A DNA stretch of 64,000 nucleotides from Taibaiella sp. Its GTDB lineage: Bacteria; Bacteroidota; Bacteroidia; Chitinophagales; Chitinophagaceae. Location of the stretch: assembly GCA_019638495.1 (NCBI GenBank), contig JAHBTQ010000011.1, positions 1 through 64,000 on the forward strand. Direction: 5' to 3'. Shown piece by piece: positions 1 to 12,800 of this stretch. A program made the translations under genes and the position numbers. The stretch's first letter is position 1; each line of letters begins with the position of its first letter. The notes below the pieces were generated by a model that was given only the letters and a program-made list of their open reading frames with translations, ran no database searches and had not been told where the DNA came from.

Positions 1-1
1 G

Positions 2-3000
2 GGTAGTTCTACTGTGTGTATCGGTCTTACGACCCCGATGTCCCACCCTGTATCGGGCGGTGCGTGGTCGAGCAGCACACCTGGAGTAGGCTCCATAGGA
101 GCAGGCACAGGCATAGCAGGCGGAGTAAGCGCGGGTACGACAACGATCACCTACCTGCTGCCAACACCAACGGGTTGTTACGTTACAAAGCCACTTACGG
201 TAAACACGCTTCCATCAGCGATAACCGGGACGATGTCATTGTGTGTGGGCCAGTCAGCAACACTAAGCAGCGCCACGACCGGAGGCACATGGAGCAGCAG
301 TGCTACGGGCACAGCCTCTATTACATCCGGTGGTACATGGACCGCAGGCACCACTACGGGCACAGCAACGATCACCTATACCGCACCTACAGGCTGTATC
401 ACTACAGCGGTGGTAACGGTGAACGGCCTTCCTTCGCCCATAACCGGAGCAACTACCGTGTGTGAGTTCCAGACAACGACGCTGAGCAGCGCCAGCCCCG
501 GTGGCGTATGGAGCAGCAGCACGCCGGCAGTAGGCACGATCTCCGGCTCGGGCGTACTGTACGGAGCTTCGGGCGGCACCACAACGATCACGTATGCGCT
601 GGCATCAGGCTGCTATGTGACCGCAGTAGAAACAGTGAACCCGGCCCCGTCAGCGATCACGGGCACCCTGGGCCTCTGTGTTGGCGGCACTACGACGCTG
701 GCAAGCACTACTCCGGGAGGCACCTGGACAAGCAGTGCACCATCCATAGCTACGATACTGGCCCCCGGCTTCATAGGCGGCGGCTCAGCCGGTACAGCTA
801 ATATTACTTATACGATAGGCGCAACCGGTTGCTGGGCAATAGCTACAGTAACGGTGAACCCTGCACCATCATCGATCGGCGGTTCGCTGAACGTATGCGT
901 GGGCAGCACATCAGCATTATCAACTACATCACCCGGCGGCACATGGACATCGTCCAACCCTGCAGCAGGTACTATAGACGCAACAACAGGCGTGTTCTAT
1001 GGTATAGCACCGGGCAGCAGCACGATCGTGTACTCTCTCGGTTCCGGTTGTACAGTTACAGCGACGGTGACCGTAAGTGCACTGCCATCAGCGATCACAG
1101 GCACGTTAAGCCTCTGCCAGGGCGCATGCAGCACTCTGGGCAGCACGCCAACCGGCGGCTCATGGCTGAGCGATAACGTATCGGTAGCGACTATAGGCGC
1201 CTCCACAGGCAACCTGTGCGGCGTAGCGGCGGGTACGGCAAACATAACTTATACAGCAGCGAGCACCGGCTGCCGCCGCTTTGCGATAGCGACGGTGAAC
1301 AGCATGCCACCGGCCATTACCGGCCCTACGAGCATGTGTGCCGGCCAGTGCAACAGTTATACGAGCGGCGCGGGCGGTGCATGGAGCAGCAGTAACCCTG
1401 CAGTAGGCACCATCAATGCAGCAGGCACATTCTGCGGCCTGTCAGCAGGCACTACGAACATCACCTACCTGATGCCAACAGGTTGCTACCGCACACTGAA
1501 CGTACTGGTGAATGGCCTGCCAACCGGCATGAGCCCATCAGCCCCACAGGTATGCGTTGGTTCTACACAGGCCATGACCGGCAGCCCGCTGGGCGGCACA
1601 TGGAGCAGCAGCACGCCTGCAGTCGGCACGATCAGTACCGGAGGCGGTATGCTGGGCGGTATCAGCGCAGGCACTACAACACTGACTTACACAGGCGTAA
1701 CAGGTTGCTACATCACGCAGACAGCAACAGTTAATGCCCTTCCCGGTGCTATTACCGGTGTAATGTCTGCTTGCGTAGGCCAGACAACAACATTATCAGC
1801 TACACCGGCTACAGGCACATGGTCATCATCTACCGGCACCGGTACCGGCACGATCGGCAGCAGCACCGGCGTATTGACTGGCGGCACTGCAGGAACAGTA
1901 AGTGTTACCTATACACTGGGTACGGGTTGCCGCACTACAGGTACTGTAACCGTATTTGCACTTCCAGGCGCTATAACAGGTGTACCGCAGGTATGCGAGG
2001 GCGGCGGCACCACCACACTTACCGGTACGCCATCAGGCGGTACCTGGAGCAGCAGCGCACCGGGCATCGCTATGGTGAGCGGCACAGGCCCCGGCACCGC
2101 AACAGTAACAGGTATCTCTGCCACCGGTACACCTCCCGGCATAGCCACGATCACTTATACACTGGGCACTGGCTGTATCAGCACCAGGGACGTATCCGTT
2201 AACCCGCTTCCGTTAGCCATAACAGGCGGACTCACAACGTGTGTAGGCCAGACAACAACATTATCCAATGCAACACCATCAGGTACGTGGGCTATCAGCC
2301 CGACGACCGTAGCAACGGTAAGCCCTACGGGCATTGTTACCGGTGTGAACGGTGGCAGTGGCAGCGCGACAGCGCTGGTGAGCTATACACTGCCTACAGG
2401 TTGCCGCACCACGGCAGTAGTAACGGTATATGCATTGCCATCAGCCATCAGCCCGTCACCGACGACAGTATGTGAGAACGGCACAACAGCACTGAGCACT
2501 ACTACGCCGGGCGGTACATGGACAAGCAGCAACCCTGCAGCCGGCACCGTAGATGTGACCACGGGAGTGCTTGCGGGTATCGCAGCAGGTACTACGAACA
2601 TAACCTATACACTGGGCACAGGTTGCTACAGTGCTACAACGGCAACAGTAAATCCTGTTCCACAACCTATTACCGGCGTGCTGCAGGTATGCGTAGGCCA
2701 GACAACGCCATTGGCAGACGCGACCCCATCAGGAGCATGGAGCAGCAGCACGCCTGCTATTGCCCCTGTAAGTGCGGGTGGTGTAGTTACCGGCGGCAGC
2801 CCCGGCACCGCTACGATCAGCTACACAGTACCAACAGGCTGTTCAGCCACAGCAGTAGTAACAGTACATGCGCTTCCGGGCAGCATCACAGGTCCATCAC
2901 CGATGTGGGTATGTGAGAACAGCACAGTAACACTGAGCTGCACGCCTGGTGGTGGTGTATGGAGCAGCCCATCGGGCGCCGTGGCAGTGAACCCTGTATC

Positions 3001-6000
3001 GGGCGACGTGACCGGCATAACAGCAGGTACGGCGACGATCAGCTATACACAGGGAATAGGCTGCGTACGCACAGCAACGGTTACCGTGCAGCCGCAACCG
3101 GCAGCAATTACCGGCAACCTGAACGTATGTATCGGCTTTACGCAGACACTGAGCACAACGAGCACCACCGGAGCATGGAGCAGCAGCAACCCATCGGTAG
3201 CACCGGTGAGCAGTGGTGGTGTCGTATCAGGTCTTGCACTGGGCACGGCTAATATTTATTACACACTACCTGTTACTACATGCGCACGCAGCGTGCAGGT
3301 AACGGTGCAGCCACTGCCTGCACCTATCACGGGTCCCGGCGCGTTCTGTAACTTCAGCAATGCGACTTACTATGACGCATCACCGGGAGGTATCTGGAGC
3401 AGCTCTGATACAAGCATATTTACGATCATAGACTCAGTGATGGGGGTTGTGTATGGACACGATACAGACACAGCGAACATCATCTACACACTGCCTACGG
3501 GATGTTCTATCTCGAAGAGCGTGTTCACGATCCTGGCACCATATCCTATTACAGGCCCGCACGACATGTGTTATGGCCAGACAAGGACACTGAGCAATGC
3601 GATATCCGGTGGTGTGTGGAGCAGCAGCAATGCCTCCATCGCATCCGTAGATCCGTCAACAGGAGTTGTTACCGGTGTGAACTACGGTAATGCTACGATC
3701 ACGTATGTACTTTCTACAGGTTGCTTCTCTACCTATGATGTTACGGTGAACCCGATACCATCAGCCATCATCGGTCCTATACAGGTGTGCGAGGGTGAAA
3801 CAAGGTTCTACAGCAATGCATTCTCCGGAGGTACATGGACATCGAGCGACATTACGCTGGCTACTATAGACACGTTCAGCGGCGCGCTGCTGGCCCTGTC
3901 AGGCGGCACCATGCAGGTGACCTATACTTTAGGCACAGGTTGTAATGCGATGAAGGATGTGACCATCAACAGCCTGCCAGTTGTTATCACCGGTCCTACA
4001 CAGGTGTGCGAACAGGATACGGTATACGAGTTCAGCGGTCCTTCCGGCGGTATCTGGTCTGCATCGACAGCAAACGTTTCTATAGATGCGTTGACCGGCC
4101 AGACGGTAGGTGTGTTTGCAGGTAACACTACGATATCTTATACGTTGGGTACTGGTTGCTTCAGGACACAGGATATGACGGTGAACCCGCTGCCTGCGTC
4201 GATAGTAGGCGTTACGGGCGTGTGCGTGGGTGACCAGGCACTGCTAACCTGCGCAACACCCGGCGGTAACTGGGAGAGCTCAATACCTGCGATAGGAACT
4301 ATAGGTATGACAAGCGGCATTTTTGGCGGTGTGTCTGCAGGCAATACGGTGGTATCATATGTGCTTGCCGGTACAGGCTGTATGTCTACCCATTCAATGA
4401 CCGTGTACCCGAACCCTACGCCGATCAGCGGTATGACTACAGTATGTGCAGGCTTCGCTACGAACCTGTACAGCGGTCCTGCCGGTGGGGTATGGAGCCA
4501 GGGATATGGCAGCTACGGCTATGGCAGCATCAACCCTGTAACAGGTGTTGTAAGCGGTATCACCGCAGGCATCATACCGGTGACCTATACACTGGGTGGC
4601 AGCGGCTGTTATGCAGTAGATACAGTAGAAGTTATCAACCTTCCACACGTGATCGGTGGTGTGCCGAATGTGTGTGTGAACGATACCACAATACTTTCCT
4701 GCCCTGTGGCAGGCGGCGTATGGAGCAGCAGCAACACCGCCCGCGCAACGGTAGACCCGATGAGCGGAGCAGTAGTAGGTGTGTCTCCGGGCACAGCCGT
4801 TATCACTTATATGGTGAGCACCGGTTGCTTCAACGTACATACGGTTACAGTGAACCCACTGCCTGCACCTATCACAGGAGCAATGCAGGTGTGCGAGCAG
4901 TCTACGACCATACTGGGCAGCATCACACCGGGAGGACTATGGGTCAGCGGCAACACGGCCGTAGGTACGGTAAGCCCTGCAGGTCCGTCTCTGTCTACAG
5001 TATTTACAGGCATATCAGCCGGCACGGCGAATGTTACTTATATCCTGTTCACAGGTTGTAAGAGCATAGCGCAAATGACGGTTAACAGCACGCCTGCACC
5101 GATCACGGGTAACCCACACATCTGTATGGGCTCTTCGAATACCTTTACGACCGCATCAACAGGCGGCGTATGGAGCAGCAGTAATCCATCTATAGCCACG
5201 ATAGATCCTTCAAGCGGCGTTGCCACATCGGTAACACTGGGCGTGGTAACGATCAGCTATACCTACCCGGGCACAGGATGTACATCTACCAGGGTAGTGA
5301 CCGTACAGCCATTGCCACAGGTATTTAACGTAACGGGCGGCGGCAACTACTGCTCGGGCGGCACCGGAATGCATGTGAACCTGAGCGGCTCACAGCCGGG
5401 TGTAAGCTATGAGCTATACTATGGCACATCAGCTACGGGCTTCCTTGCAGGCACTGGTTTTGCACTCGACTTCGGTCTGCATACTCCGGGTGGTGTATAC
5501 ACCGTACAGGCTACGAATGTAACGAGCGGTTGTAAGCGCAACATGGCAGGTGCAGCCACGATAGTGGTGAACCCGCTGGTGACACCGGTAGTAGGCATTG
5601 CTACCACACCAAATGACAGCGTGTGCGAAGGTGAGACCGTGTCCATGACCGCTATGCCAACGTATGGTGGTACAGCCCCTGCCTATGCATGGAAGGTGAA
5701 TGGCGTGTTTGTAAGCACAGCCAATAACTATAGCTACATACCAGCAAACGGAGATGTAGTGACGGTAACAATGACCAGCAACTACAACTGCCTTGCGACA
5801 ACAATGGCTACAGGCACGCAGTCACTCACCGTAATGCCATCGGCAACGCCGGTAGCAGGTGTTATCAGCACGCCGGGCGACACAGTATGCCAATACAACC
5901 CTGTAACGTTCACAGCAGCACCGGTATATGGTGGCACTGCACCGGCCTACACATGGCTGGTGAACGGTACCACGGCAGCCTACGGAGCAACCTTTACATA

Positions 6001-6664
6001 TGTGCCGGACAACGGTGATATAGTGAACCTGCGCATGACCAGCGACTACCGTTGCCGCACAACGAACACGGTAACGAGCGGCGATGTGACGATGAGTGTA
6101 GACTCAATAAAGATCCCGACGGTAACGATAACGCCGGAGCCGGGCTCGATAGTGGCAGCAGGCAAGCCGGCTACGCTGCACGCATGGCCGGAGAATGCAG
6201 GACCGAATCCTACGTACGAGTGGAAGGTGAATGGCATATTGATACCGGGAGCTACCTCGCAGACCTACACAGCCATCTTCGGCGATTATGACTCTATATC
6301 GGTGCGGGTTATCAGCAGCGGTGTGTGTCACAACATTGGTACGGTAGATTGGTTCTTCATCGGCGTAGCGCCATTGAGCACATCGCAGACGGCTACTACG
6401 ATCAGCGACCTGCGCCTGGTACCGAACCCGAACAAGGGTACGTTCACGATCAGCGGCAACCTGTCAACAGGCGGCGATGAGGACGTAAATGCAGAGGTAA
6501 CAGACATGCTGGGCCAGGTGGTGTTTCGCGGAGTGGTGAAGGCGAAGCAGGGCAGGATAGAGAGCCGCATAACGCTGGAGAACAATCTTGCCAATGGTAT
6601 GTACCTGCTGACCCTGCGCACAGGCACAGAGCAGAAGGTATTCCATTTTGTGATGGAACAATAG
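2..6664 (+). CDS. Giant T9SS-secreted Ig-like repeat protein (5' truncated by window edge)
   Basis: The frame is open to base 2 and the first residues fall inside a repeat, so the true start and signal peptide lie to the left. About 24 tandem BIG2/Ig-like repeats of roughly 75-80 residues fill the first ~1,765 visible residues. Each runs: a proline turn, ITG, VC.G, a GGTWSSS core, GTTTITY, a GC step and VTVN. A different Ig-type region follows (~1,770-2,130), with three copies of a module ending near W.VNG. The last ~85 residues are a T9SS type A sorting domain, starting LRLVPNPNKGTF and containing DMLGQVV and NGMYLL. The protein should cross the outer membrane by T9SS and act at the cell surface or be released, as an adhesin or matrix protein (inferred from family). 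Two cysteines per repeat could pair. The neighbouring giant gene shares the whole C-terminal part. Identity of this class is secure; ligand and exact role are unknown. Confidence 0.9.
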   Translation, partial: GSSTVCIGLTTPMSHPVSGGAWSSSTPGVGSIGAGTGIAGGVSAGTTTITYLLPTPTGCYVTKPLTVNTLPSAITGTMSLCVGQSATLSSATTGGTWSSSATGTASITSGGTWTAGTTTGTATITYTAPTGCITTAVVTVNGLPSPITGATTVCEFQTTTLSSASPGGVWSSSTPAVGTISGSGVLYGASGGTTTITYALASGCYVTAVETVNPAPSAITGTLGLCVGGTTTLASTTPGGTWTSSAPSIATILAPGFIGGGSAGTANITYTIGATGCWAIATVTVNPAPSSIGGSLNVCVGSTSALSTTSPGGTWTSSNPAAGTIDATTGVFYGIAPGSSTIVYSLGSGCTVTATVTVSALPSAITGTLSLCQGACSTLGSTPTGGSWLSDNVSVATIGASTGNLCGVAAGTANITYTAASTGCRRFAIATVNSMPPAITGPTSMCAGQCNSYTSGAGGAWSSSNPAVGTINAAGTFCGLSAGTTNITYLMPTGCYRTLNVLVNGLPTGMSPSAPQVCVGSTQAMTGSPLGGTWSSSTPAVGTISTGGGMLGGISAGTTTLTYTGVTGCYITQTATVNALPGAITGVMSACVGQTTTLSATPATGTWSSSTGTGTGTIGSSTGVLTGGTAGTVSVTYTLGTGCRTTGTVTVFALPGAITGVPQVCEGGGTTTLTGTPSGGTWSSSAPGIAMVSGTGPGTATVTGISATGTPPGIATITYTLGTGCISTRDVSVNPLPLAITGGLTTCVGQTTTLSNATPSGTWAISPTTVATVSPTGIVTGVNGGSGSATALVSYTLPTGCRTTAVVTVYALPSAISPSPTTVCENGTTALSTTTPGGTWTSSNPAAGTVDVTTGVLAGIAAGTTNITYTLGTGCYSATTATVNPVPQPITGVLQVCVGQTTPLADATPSGAWSSSTPAIAPVSAGGVVTGGSPGTATISYTVPTGCSATAVVTVHALPGSITGPSPMWVCENSTVTLSCTPGGGVWSSPSGAVAVNPVSGDVTGITAGTATISYTQGIGCVRTATVTVQPQPAAITGNLNVCIGFTQTLSTTSTTGAWSSSNPSVAPVSSGGVVSGLALGTANIYYTLPVTTCARSVQVTVQPLPAPITGPGAFCNFSNATYYDASPGGIWSSSDTSIFTIIDSVMGVVYGHDTDTANIIYTLPTGCSISKSVFTILAPYPITGPHDMCYGQTRTLSNAISGGVWSSSNASIASVDPSTGVVTGVNYGNATITYVLSTGCFSTYDVTVNPIPSAIIGPIQVCEGETRFYSNAFSGGTWTSSDITLATIDTFSGALLALSGGTMQVTYTLGTGCNAMKDVTINSLPVVITGPTQVCEQDTVYEFSGPSGGIWSASTANVSIDALTGQTVGVFAGNTTISYTLGTGCFRTQDMTVNPLPASIVGVTGVCVGDQALLTCATPGGNWESSIPAIGTIGMTSGIFGGVSAGNTVVSYVLAGTGCMSTHSMTVYPNPTPISGMTTVCAGFATNLYSGPAGGVWSQGYGSYGYGSINPVTGVVSGITAGIIPVTYTLGGSGCYAVDTVEVINLPHVIGGVPNVCVNDTTILSCPVAGGVWSSSNTARATVDPMSGAVVGVSPGTAVITYMVSTGCFNVHTVTVNPLPAPITGAMQVCEQSTTILGSITPGGLWVSGNTAVGTVSPAGPSLSTVFTGISAGTANVTYILFTGCKSIAQMTVNSTPAPITGNPHICMGSSNTFTTASTGGVWSSSNPSIATIDPSSGVATSVTLGVVTISYTYPGTGCTSTRVVTVQPLPQVFNVTGGGNYCSGGTGMHVNLSGSQPGVSYELYYGTSATGFLAGTGFALDFGLHTPGGVYTVQATNVTSGCKRNMAGAATIVVNPLVTPVVGIATTPNDSVCEGETVSMTAMPTYGGTAPAYAWKVNGVFVSTANNYSYIPANGDVVTVTMTSNYNCLATTMATGTQSLTVMPSATPVAGVISTPGDTVCQYNPVTFTAAPVYGGTAPAYTWLVNGTTAAYGATFTYVPDNGDIVNLRMTSDYRCRTTNTVTSGDVTMSVDSIKIPTVTITPEPGSIVAAGKPATLHAWPENAGPNPTYEWKVNGILIPGATSQTYTAIFGDYDSISVRVISSGVCHNIGTVDWFFIGVAPLSTSQTATTISDLRLVPNPNKGTFTISGNLSTGGDEDVNAEVTDMLGQVVFRGVVKAKQGRIESRITLENNLANGMYLLTLRTGTEQKVFHFVMEQ

Positions 6665-6686
6665 ATGTATTCAGACTAAAGGAACG

Positions 6687-6721
6687 ATGGGGTGAATGAG
6701 AAATTGTTCACCCCATTTTTT
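6687..6721 (+). terminator. Rho-independent terminator after the first giant gene
   Basis: A perfect 10-bp stem (atggggtgaa / ttcaccccat) with a 10-nt loop is followed by a T run, starting 23 bases after the stop codon. It separates the two giant genes into two transcripts. Confidence 0.8.
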
Positions 6722-6827
6722 ATGAAATATCGTTAGTAATTTCTCGACTAACTCTTGGTTAATATCGTAAAATTATATTGATAGTATTGTACATGATTGA
6801 ACATAAACGTGTAACTTTCATACACAC

Positions 6828-9800
6828 ATGAATCTTAACATACCCCTGTTACGAAGTTCATTTACCATGTTGCTGGCATTGTTGCTGTGCACTCTTTACG
6901 GGCGTGCACAGACTGCAAGTTTCACGGTCGATAATAATACAGGCTGCACGCCGCTTGTTGTCCATTTTACAAATACTTCATCAGGAGCCACTTCTTACTC
7001 CTGGAACCTCGGAAACAGTACTACCACTTCCCTTACCGACCCTTCTGGCAGCTATATAACTCCGGGAACATATACGGTGACATTAACCGCTTACAACGGC
7101 AGCAGTACATCGACTGCTACCACTGTAATTACAGTGTACCCCCTGCCAACTGTTTCTTTTTCTGCGTTGGATACCACTCTCTGCCCGGGTTTCCCGGCTA
7201 CATTCCTCAATACTTCCACTCCCAATACTTCTGGTCCTGCCACCTACACATGGAACTTTGGTGACGGAAGCACGTCAGTGGCTCCTGCACCCTCATATGT
7301 ACATCCCTCGCCGGGCTATTACGACATCACTTTGTTTGTGACTAACAGCATGGGCTGCTTTAAGTCGCTCACCAAAACGTCTTACATACGTGTATATGAC
7401 CCGCCAATGGTATCATTTTCAGGATCGGGAACTTATATATGCACACCTCCTGCTCCGGTGGCATTCGTAAATACGACTTCCGGTGTTTTACCGCTTTCTT
7501 ACAATTGGAATTTCGGTGATGGCAGCCCCTCGACCGTTGCCCCGTCACCTACGCATGTTTATTCGGCACAGGGTAGCTATAATGTTCGCCTAAAAGCTAC
7601 AGACGGCAATGGTTGTGTCGACAGCTCTTATGTGCCGGGCTATGTTTATGTCAGTTCTCTCACGGCAACCTATTCTGCACCGACTGTTGTGTGCCGGGCT
7701 TCAAGCCTAGATTTTGTAAACACCAGTACCGATCACACAACCAGAATGTGGTATTTCGGCGATGGGAATACAGCAACAGACGTTGATGTTTCCTATACTT
7801 ACACGGTAGCCGGCACGTACAATCCGATGCTCGTTATCTCTGATGGCACCTGCGCAGACACCGCGACAAGTTCGATCACTGTAAACCCAACACCCTCTGC
7901 AACTTTCACAATCAACCCGACAATCCCCTGTCCCACGCCAACTTCTGTGACCTATAACGCCACGATATCTCCGGGCAGTATAGCGACATGGCGAATGCTG
8001 GATGATAGCGCTAAGACTGGCGCGACGGTTGTAAAACCGTACAAACCAGACACCTATGGCACAAGGGCAGATACAATATTCCTTGATGTCACAAACAGCT
8101 TTGGTTGCTCCACGCACCTGCAGCGGCTAGATACAAATTTCAATGCCGTACTATCAATAAACTCTCCTGCACTGGCCGGCTGTATACCACTATCAACGAG
8201 CTTTAGCGCATCCCTGAGCGCCAGTACATTTAACCCGGTAACGAATGAGGGCATGAATGTGATATCGCCTTACATTATCAGTTCGTATGTCTGGAATTTT
8301 GGTGATGGGTCGCCTACATCCAGCTCGCCGACCCCATCACATACTTATACTGCCGTAGGGGTTTATAACGTTATCTGTAGCATTACTACATCAACAGGCT
8401 GCGTAATAACGAAAAGTCAGAGTCTGCGATGTGGTGTGCCGCCTGTGATTTCGTTTACGGCTACGCCTACGCAAATATGCGCCGGTAAGGGTCTGAACCT
8501 GACAACTTCAGGGTCGCCTACGCTGAACTCCTACTTGTGGGATTACGGAGACGGGCAATCTGATTCCGGATCTGCATTCTCTGCAGTATACCATGTTTAT
8601 ATCAGGCCGGGATTTGATACAATCGCTCTGAAAGGTTATCATAATGGCTGTCCAAGTCCTGTGGTAAAGTCAGTTGTCACGATCGACTCTCCCGGTGCCG
8701 TCGCATACACAACCTATCTATGTACGCCCAATAACGGTATAGCATTTGGTGACAGTTCCCTGGGCGCTGACTCACACATCTGGTTGTTCGGAGACGGAAC
8801 CACATCTACGCTTCATAATGTTGTTCACTATTACGATACCTTACAGAATTACACGGTGCGCCTGGCGACATACAATGCTGCGTCAGGGTGCAGAGACACT
8901 GCTCTGATCGGAGCTCTCCTGGCAAGGCCTGGTATGGACATTAATACAACTGACCGTACGGTATGTACTAACGATTCGGTGATATTTGTGCCTACCTTCC
9001 TGGCAGAGGGCGTAGGTGTGACAGACACGAGGTTTTATCGGGATTGGACATTAGTAGGCAGTGTCTACGGTACTATCGGGAACAGTCCGCCGGTCCCGAT
9101 GCTGACGCCCGGATACCATGATATACAGGTAGTGTTCACCGATGGCCGCGGTTGTCAAGATACCTTCCAGGCTCCTCACTACATGCTTGCAGGTCACCCG
9201 ACAGACAGCTTCACTTTTGTATCGCCGGTCGGTTGTGCGCCATTCACAGAGACATTTATAAATCATAGTACGGGCATTCCGGAGGTGCCTTTGAGTAGTT
9301 ACACATGGACTTTCGGCGACGGTAGCCCCGCCTATATATCTACTAGCCCCGCTGCTTCTAAACTCTACCCTGCGCCCGGGAACTATACCGTGACGCTAAC
9401 GGTTGAGGATACGATCGGTTGTACATCAACAACCGATGTGCCAATGGTTGTTCAGGTATTCCGACCTCAGGCACTCTTCTACGCAGATTTCAATAACGTC
9501 TGCATGGGGACAAACGTACACTTCAATAATCTATCCACAGGCATTACATCATCTTTCTGGATGTTTGGAGATGGCGGCACCAGCACAGCTACGAGTCCTA
9601 ATCATCTCTATGCAGCGAGCGGGGTCTATACTGTTAAGCTGGCGGTAACGGACGCCCATGGATGTTCTGATACGGCCACACTACTCAATTATATTTATGT
9701 GGCTCCTTCGCCACACGCTTCGTTTACGATGAGCGATTCATTTGCTGTGTGCCCACCGCTGAACGTGCATTTTACAAACTCGAGCACCAGCGCTGTATCC

Positions 9801-12800
9801 TACCTTTGGAGTTTTGGCACAGGCGCCACTTCCGTTGCTACAAATCCCAGCTCCCCCTATAGCATTTCCGGTTATTATACAGTGCAGCTCGTGGCACGTA
9901 ATTCCATCGGATGCACAGACACGGCAAGAAGCCACGTGAACATATTTGGATACAATGGCGCGTTCAGTTATCTACCGCATTCAGGTTGTCAGCCATTACC
10001 GGTGCATTTCAGCGCGTCTCTGGGCAGTTTTGCCAGCCTCGTCTGGGACTTTGGTGACGGCTTCACATCTGTGGCCGCAATGACCGATACAATATCACAT
10101 ACCTACAGTGCGATCGGAAGTTTCGTACCTAAGTTGATTCTTACGGATACTACAGGTTGCACCAATGTGAGCATAGGTATTGATACAATACGAGTAGAGA
10201 ATATTACGCCGCATTTCCGCATTACACCAAACCCGGTTTGCCAGGGAAGTACTACTTTATTCGTAGACTCGTCATACGCTACCTATTCCTCGCCGGTCAA
10301 CTGGGCATGGGCATTTGGTAGCGGGGCAACATCTACATCCTCTTCCCCGGTCTATACCTTCACAACATCCGGTACGCAAACCGTATCGCTTACCGTGACA
10401 AGTGGCTACGGTTGCACCGGTAGTGTCACCCGAACGGTTACCGTCAATGCAATACCTGATACCATAGCGGGCAATCGTACCGTTTGTGTCGGGTATACTA
10501 CGGTGCTGAGCAATGTGTCTCCGTTCGGGTCCTGGAGCACAAGTGCGCCTGCAATAGCAACGGTATCTTCGGTCGGAGTTGTTTCTGGGGTGTCCCCGGG
10601 AACTGCGCGGATCACCTATACTTTGTCCGCAGGCTGTATCGCTACTGCTGTCGTCACCGTCTATTCTGTGCCGGCACCGATATCCGGTATTACACCGATC
10701 TGCCAGCATGCTGTTACCACTTATAGCACTTCCACTACGGGCGGCACATGGAGTAGTAGCCTGCCATCGGTGGCATCTGTTACACCTACATCAGGTTTCG
10801 TAACTGGCGTGGGGGGCGGCTCTGCTATTATCAGTTACACCCTCGGTTCAGGGTGTTATGTTACCAAAGCAATTACCATTAACCAGACGCCACTTCCTAT
10901 TACCGGCACTGCCGCAGTATGTATCGGCCAGGTTACCACACTTTCTGAACCGCTTTCGGGTGGTACCTGGACTAGTGCCACCGCGGCAGTCGGTACAGTT
11001 GATGCTTCCGGAAACGTAGCAGGTATAAGTGCCGGTACCACAATTATTACCTATGCCTTTGCTACTGGCTGCCTCACGTCACGGGTGGTAACAGTAAATT
11101 CTCTGCCCGATACCATCTCCGGGACGTTCGCAATATGTTATGGTGGATTTGGTGTATTGGCAGACGCTTCACCAGGCGGAACATGGTCAAGTCTAAATCC
11201 AACGATCGCTTTTGTGCACCCGGTTTCCGGCGCTGTGCTGGGCATGAATGTAGGCACGGCTATTATTGAATATTCTCTGGGTACAGGTTGTAAGGCTTCA
11301 AAGCAAATAACGATTAACCCCGTGCCGGGCGCCATTACAGGCACGGCACGCACCTGTGAGGGCACAACCACAATGCTCTTCCAGAGTTTGGCTGGCGGTA
11401 GCTGGTCCAGCTCAGACGCAACAGTTGCCACGATAGATGCATCAGGTCTTGTTACCGGGGTAAACGATGGGACTGCCACCATTACATACGCATTTGGCAC
11501 CGGTTGCCTCACAACCCGGGTTGTGACTATCGATCCTTTACCTGATACAATAGTCGGTGATGTACAGTTGTGCTATGGCGAATTGAGCTGGTTTACAAAC
11601 AGTTTACCGGGAGGCACATGGACTAGTACTAACCCGGTCTCAGTTCCGATAAGCATTACCGGTCTTGCTACGGCCCTTGGTTACGGTTCATCCACAATTG
11701 TATATACGCTACCTACAGGCTGCAGTCGCTCTGTTGACGTTTCGGTAAATCCGATACCGGCGCCCATTACAGGTGCAAATAATGTTTGTGTAGCGATTCC
11801 TACAGTACTTTCTAGCGCCACGCCGGGCGGCACATGGTCCAGCGGCGACATCACGGTTGCAACGATTGATATGTTCACCGGCGTATATAACGGTGTTTCT
11901 GCGGGAACTGCTAATATTACCTACACGTCAGCAGCCGGCTGTGAAACCCATACTACAGTAACCGTGCAGGCATTGCCTCCTGACATTGGAGGAGGGCCAA
12001 CGGTGTGTGCCGGGTTTGCGGTAAATCTTACAAACTCAATGCCGGGTGGCACATGGAGCAGTGATCCTGCTGCGTCGATGGTAGGCACTATACACCCGCT
12101 TACGGGCGTGGTAACAGGTATTACGCCCGGCACCGTTTCGGTTACTTATACTGTGATGACGGGATGCCAGAGAAACCTCGTAGTTACCGTGCTGGTGCTA
12201 CCGGATGTCATTGGCGGTGCGCCGAATGTATGTGTTGGCGACTCGCACTATCTTACTAATTCCACTCCGGGTGGCACGTGGTCCAGCAGCAATATTTCCC
12301 GCGCCACGATCGATCCGGTCTCAGGAGCACTTACAGGCATTTCTGCGGGGCCTGTCGTGATTACGTACTTTGTTGCCAGTGGTTGTTTTAATGTGCTCAC
12401 GGTAATGGTAAACCCCAAACCAGCTCCCATATCTGGGCCATCGGCGGTGTGTCAGGGTGCAACTATTGCATTGGCTAGCGCCAGTCCCGGTGGTTTGTGG
12501 ATACCGCAATATACCGACACTGCTACAGTGTCTGCTACGGGAGGAGTAGTAACAGGGGTTGGAGCAGGGAAAACGCTTATTTCCTACATCTTACCCACCG
12601 GTTGCAGCGTTACGAAACTGGTGACGGTTCATGTTGCGCCACCGGCGATAACCGGTAACCCGCACATTTGCACAGGCTCGCCGGTCACTTATTCCAACGC
12701 CATGCCGGGTGGATGGTGGATCAGCGGCAGTCCTTCGGTAGCGGCTATTGATCCTGCTTTGGGTGTGGCTACTCCACTTTCGCTGGGCACATCGCTTATC

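Noticed and set aside
16..465. Long open frames in other phases and on the minus strand across the giant repeat genes
   Set aside because: They come from the GC-rich periodic repeats and translate to low-complexity Arg/His or Val/Pro strings without start signals.
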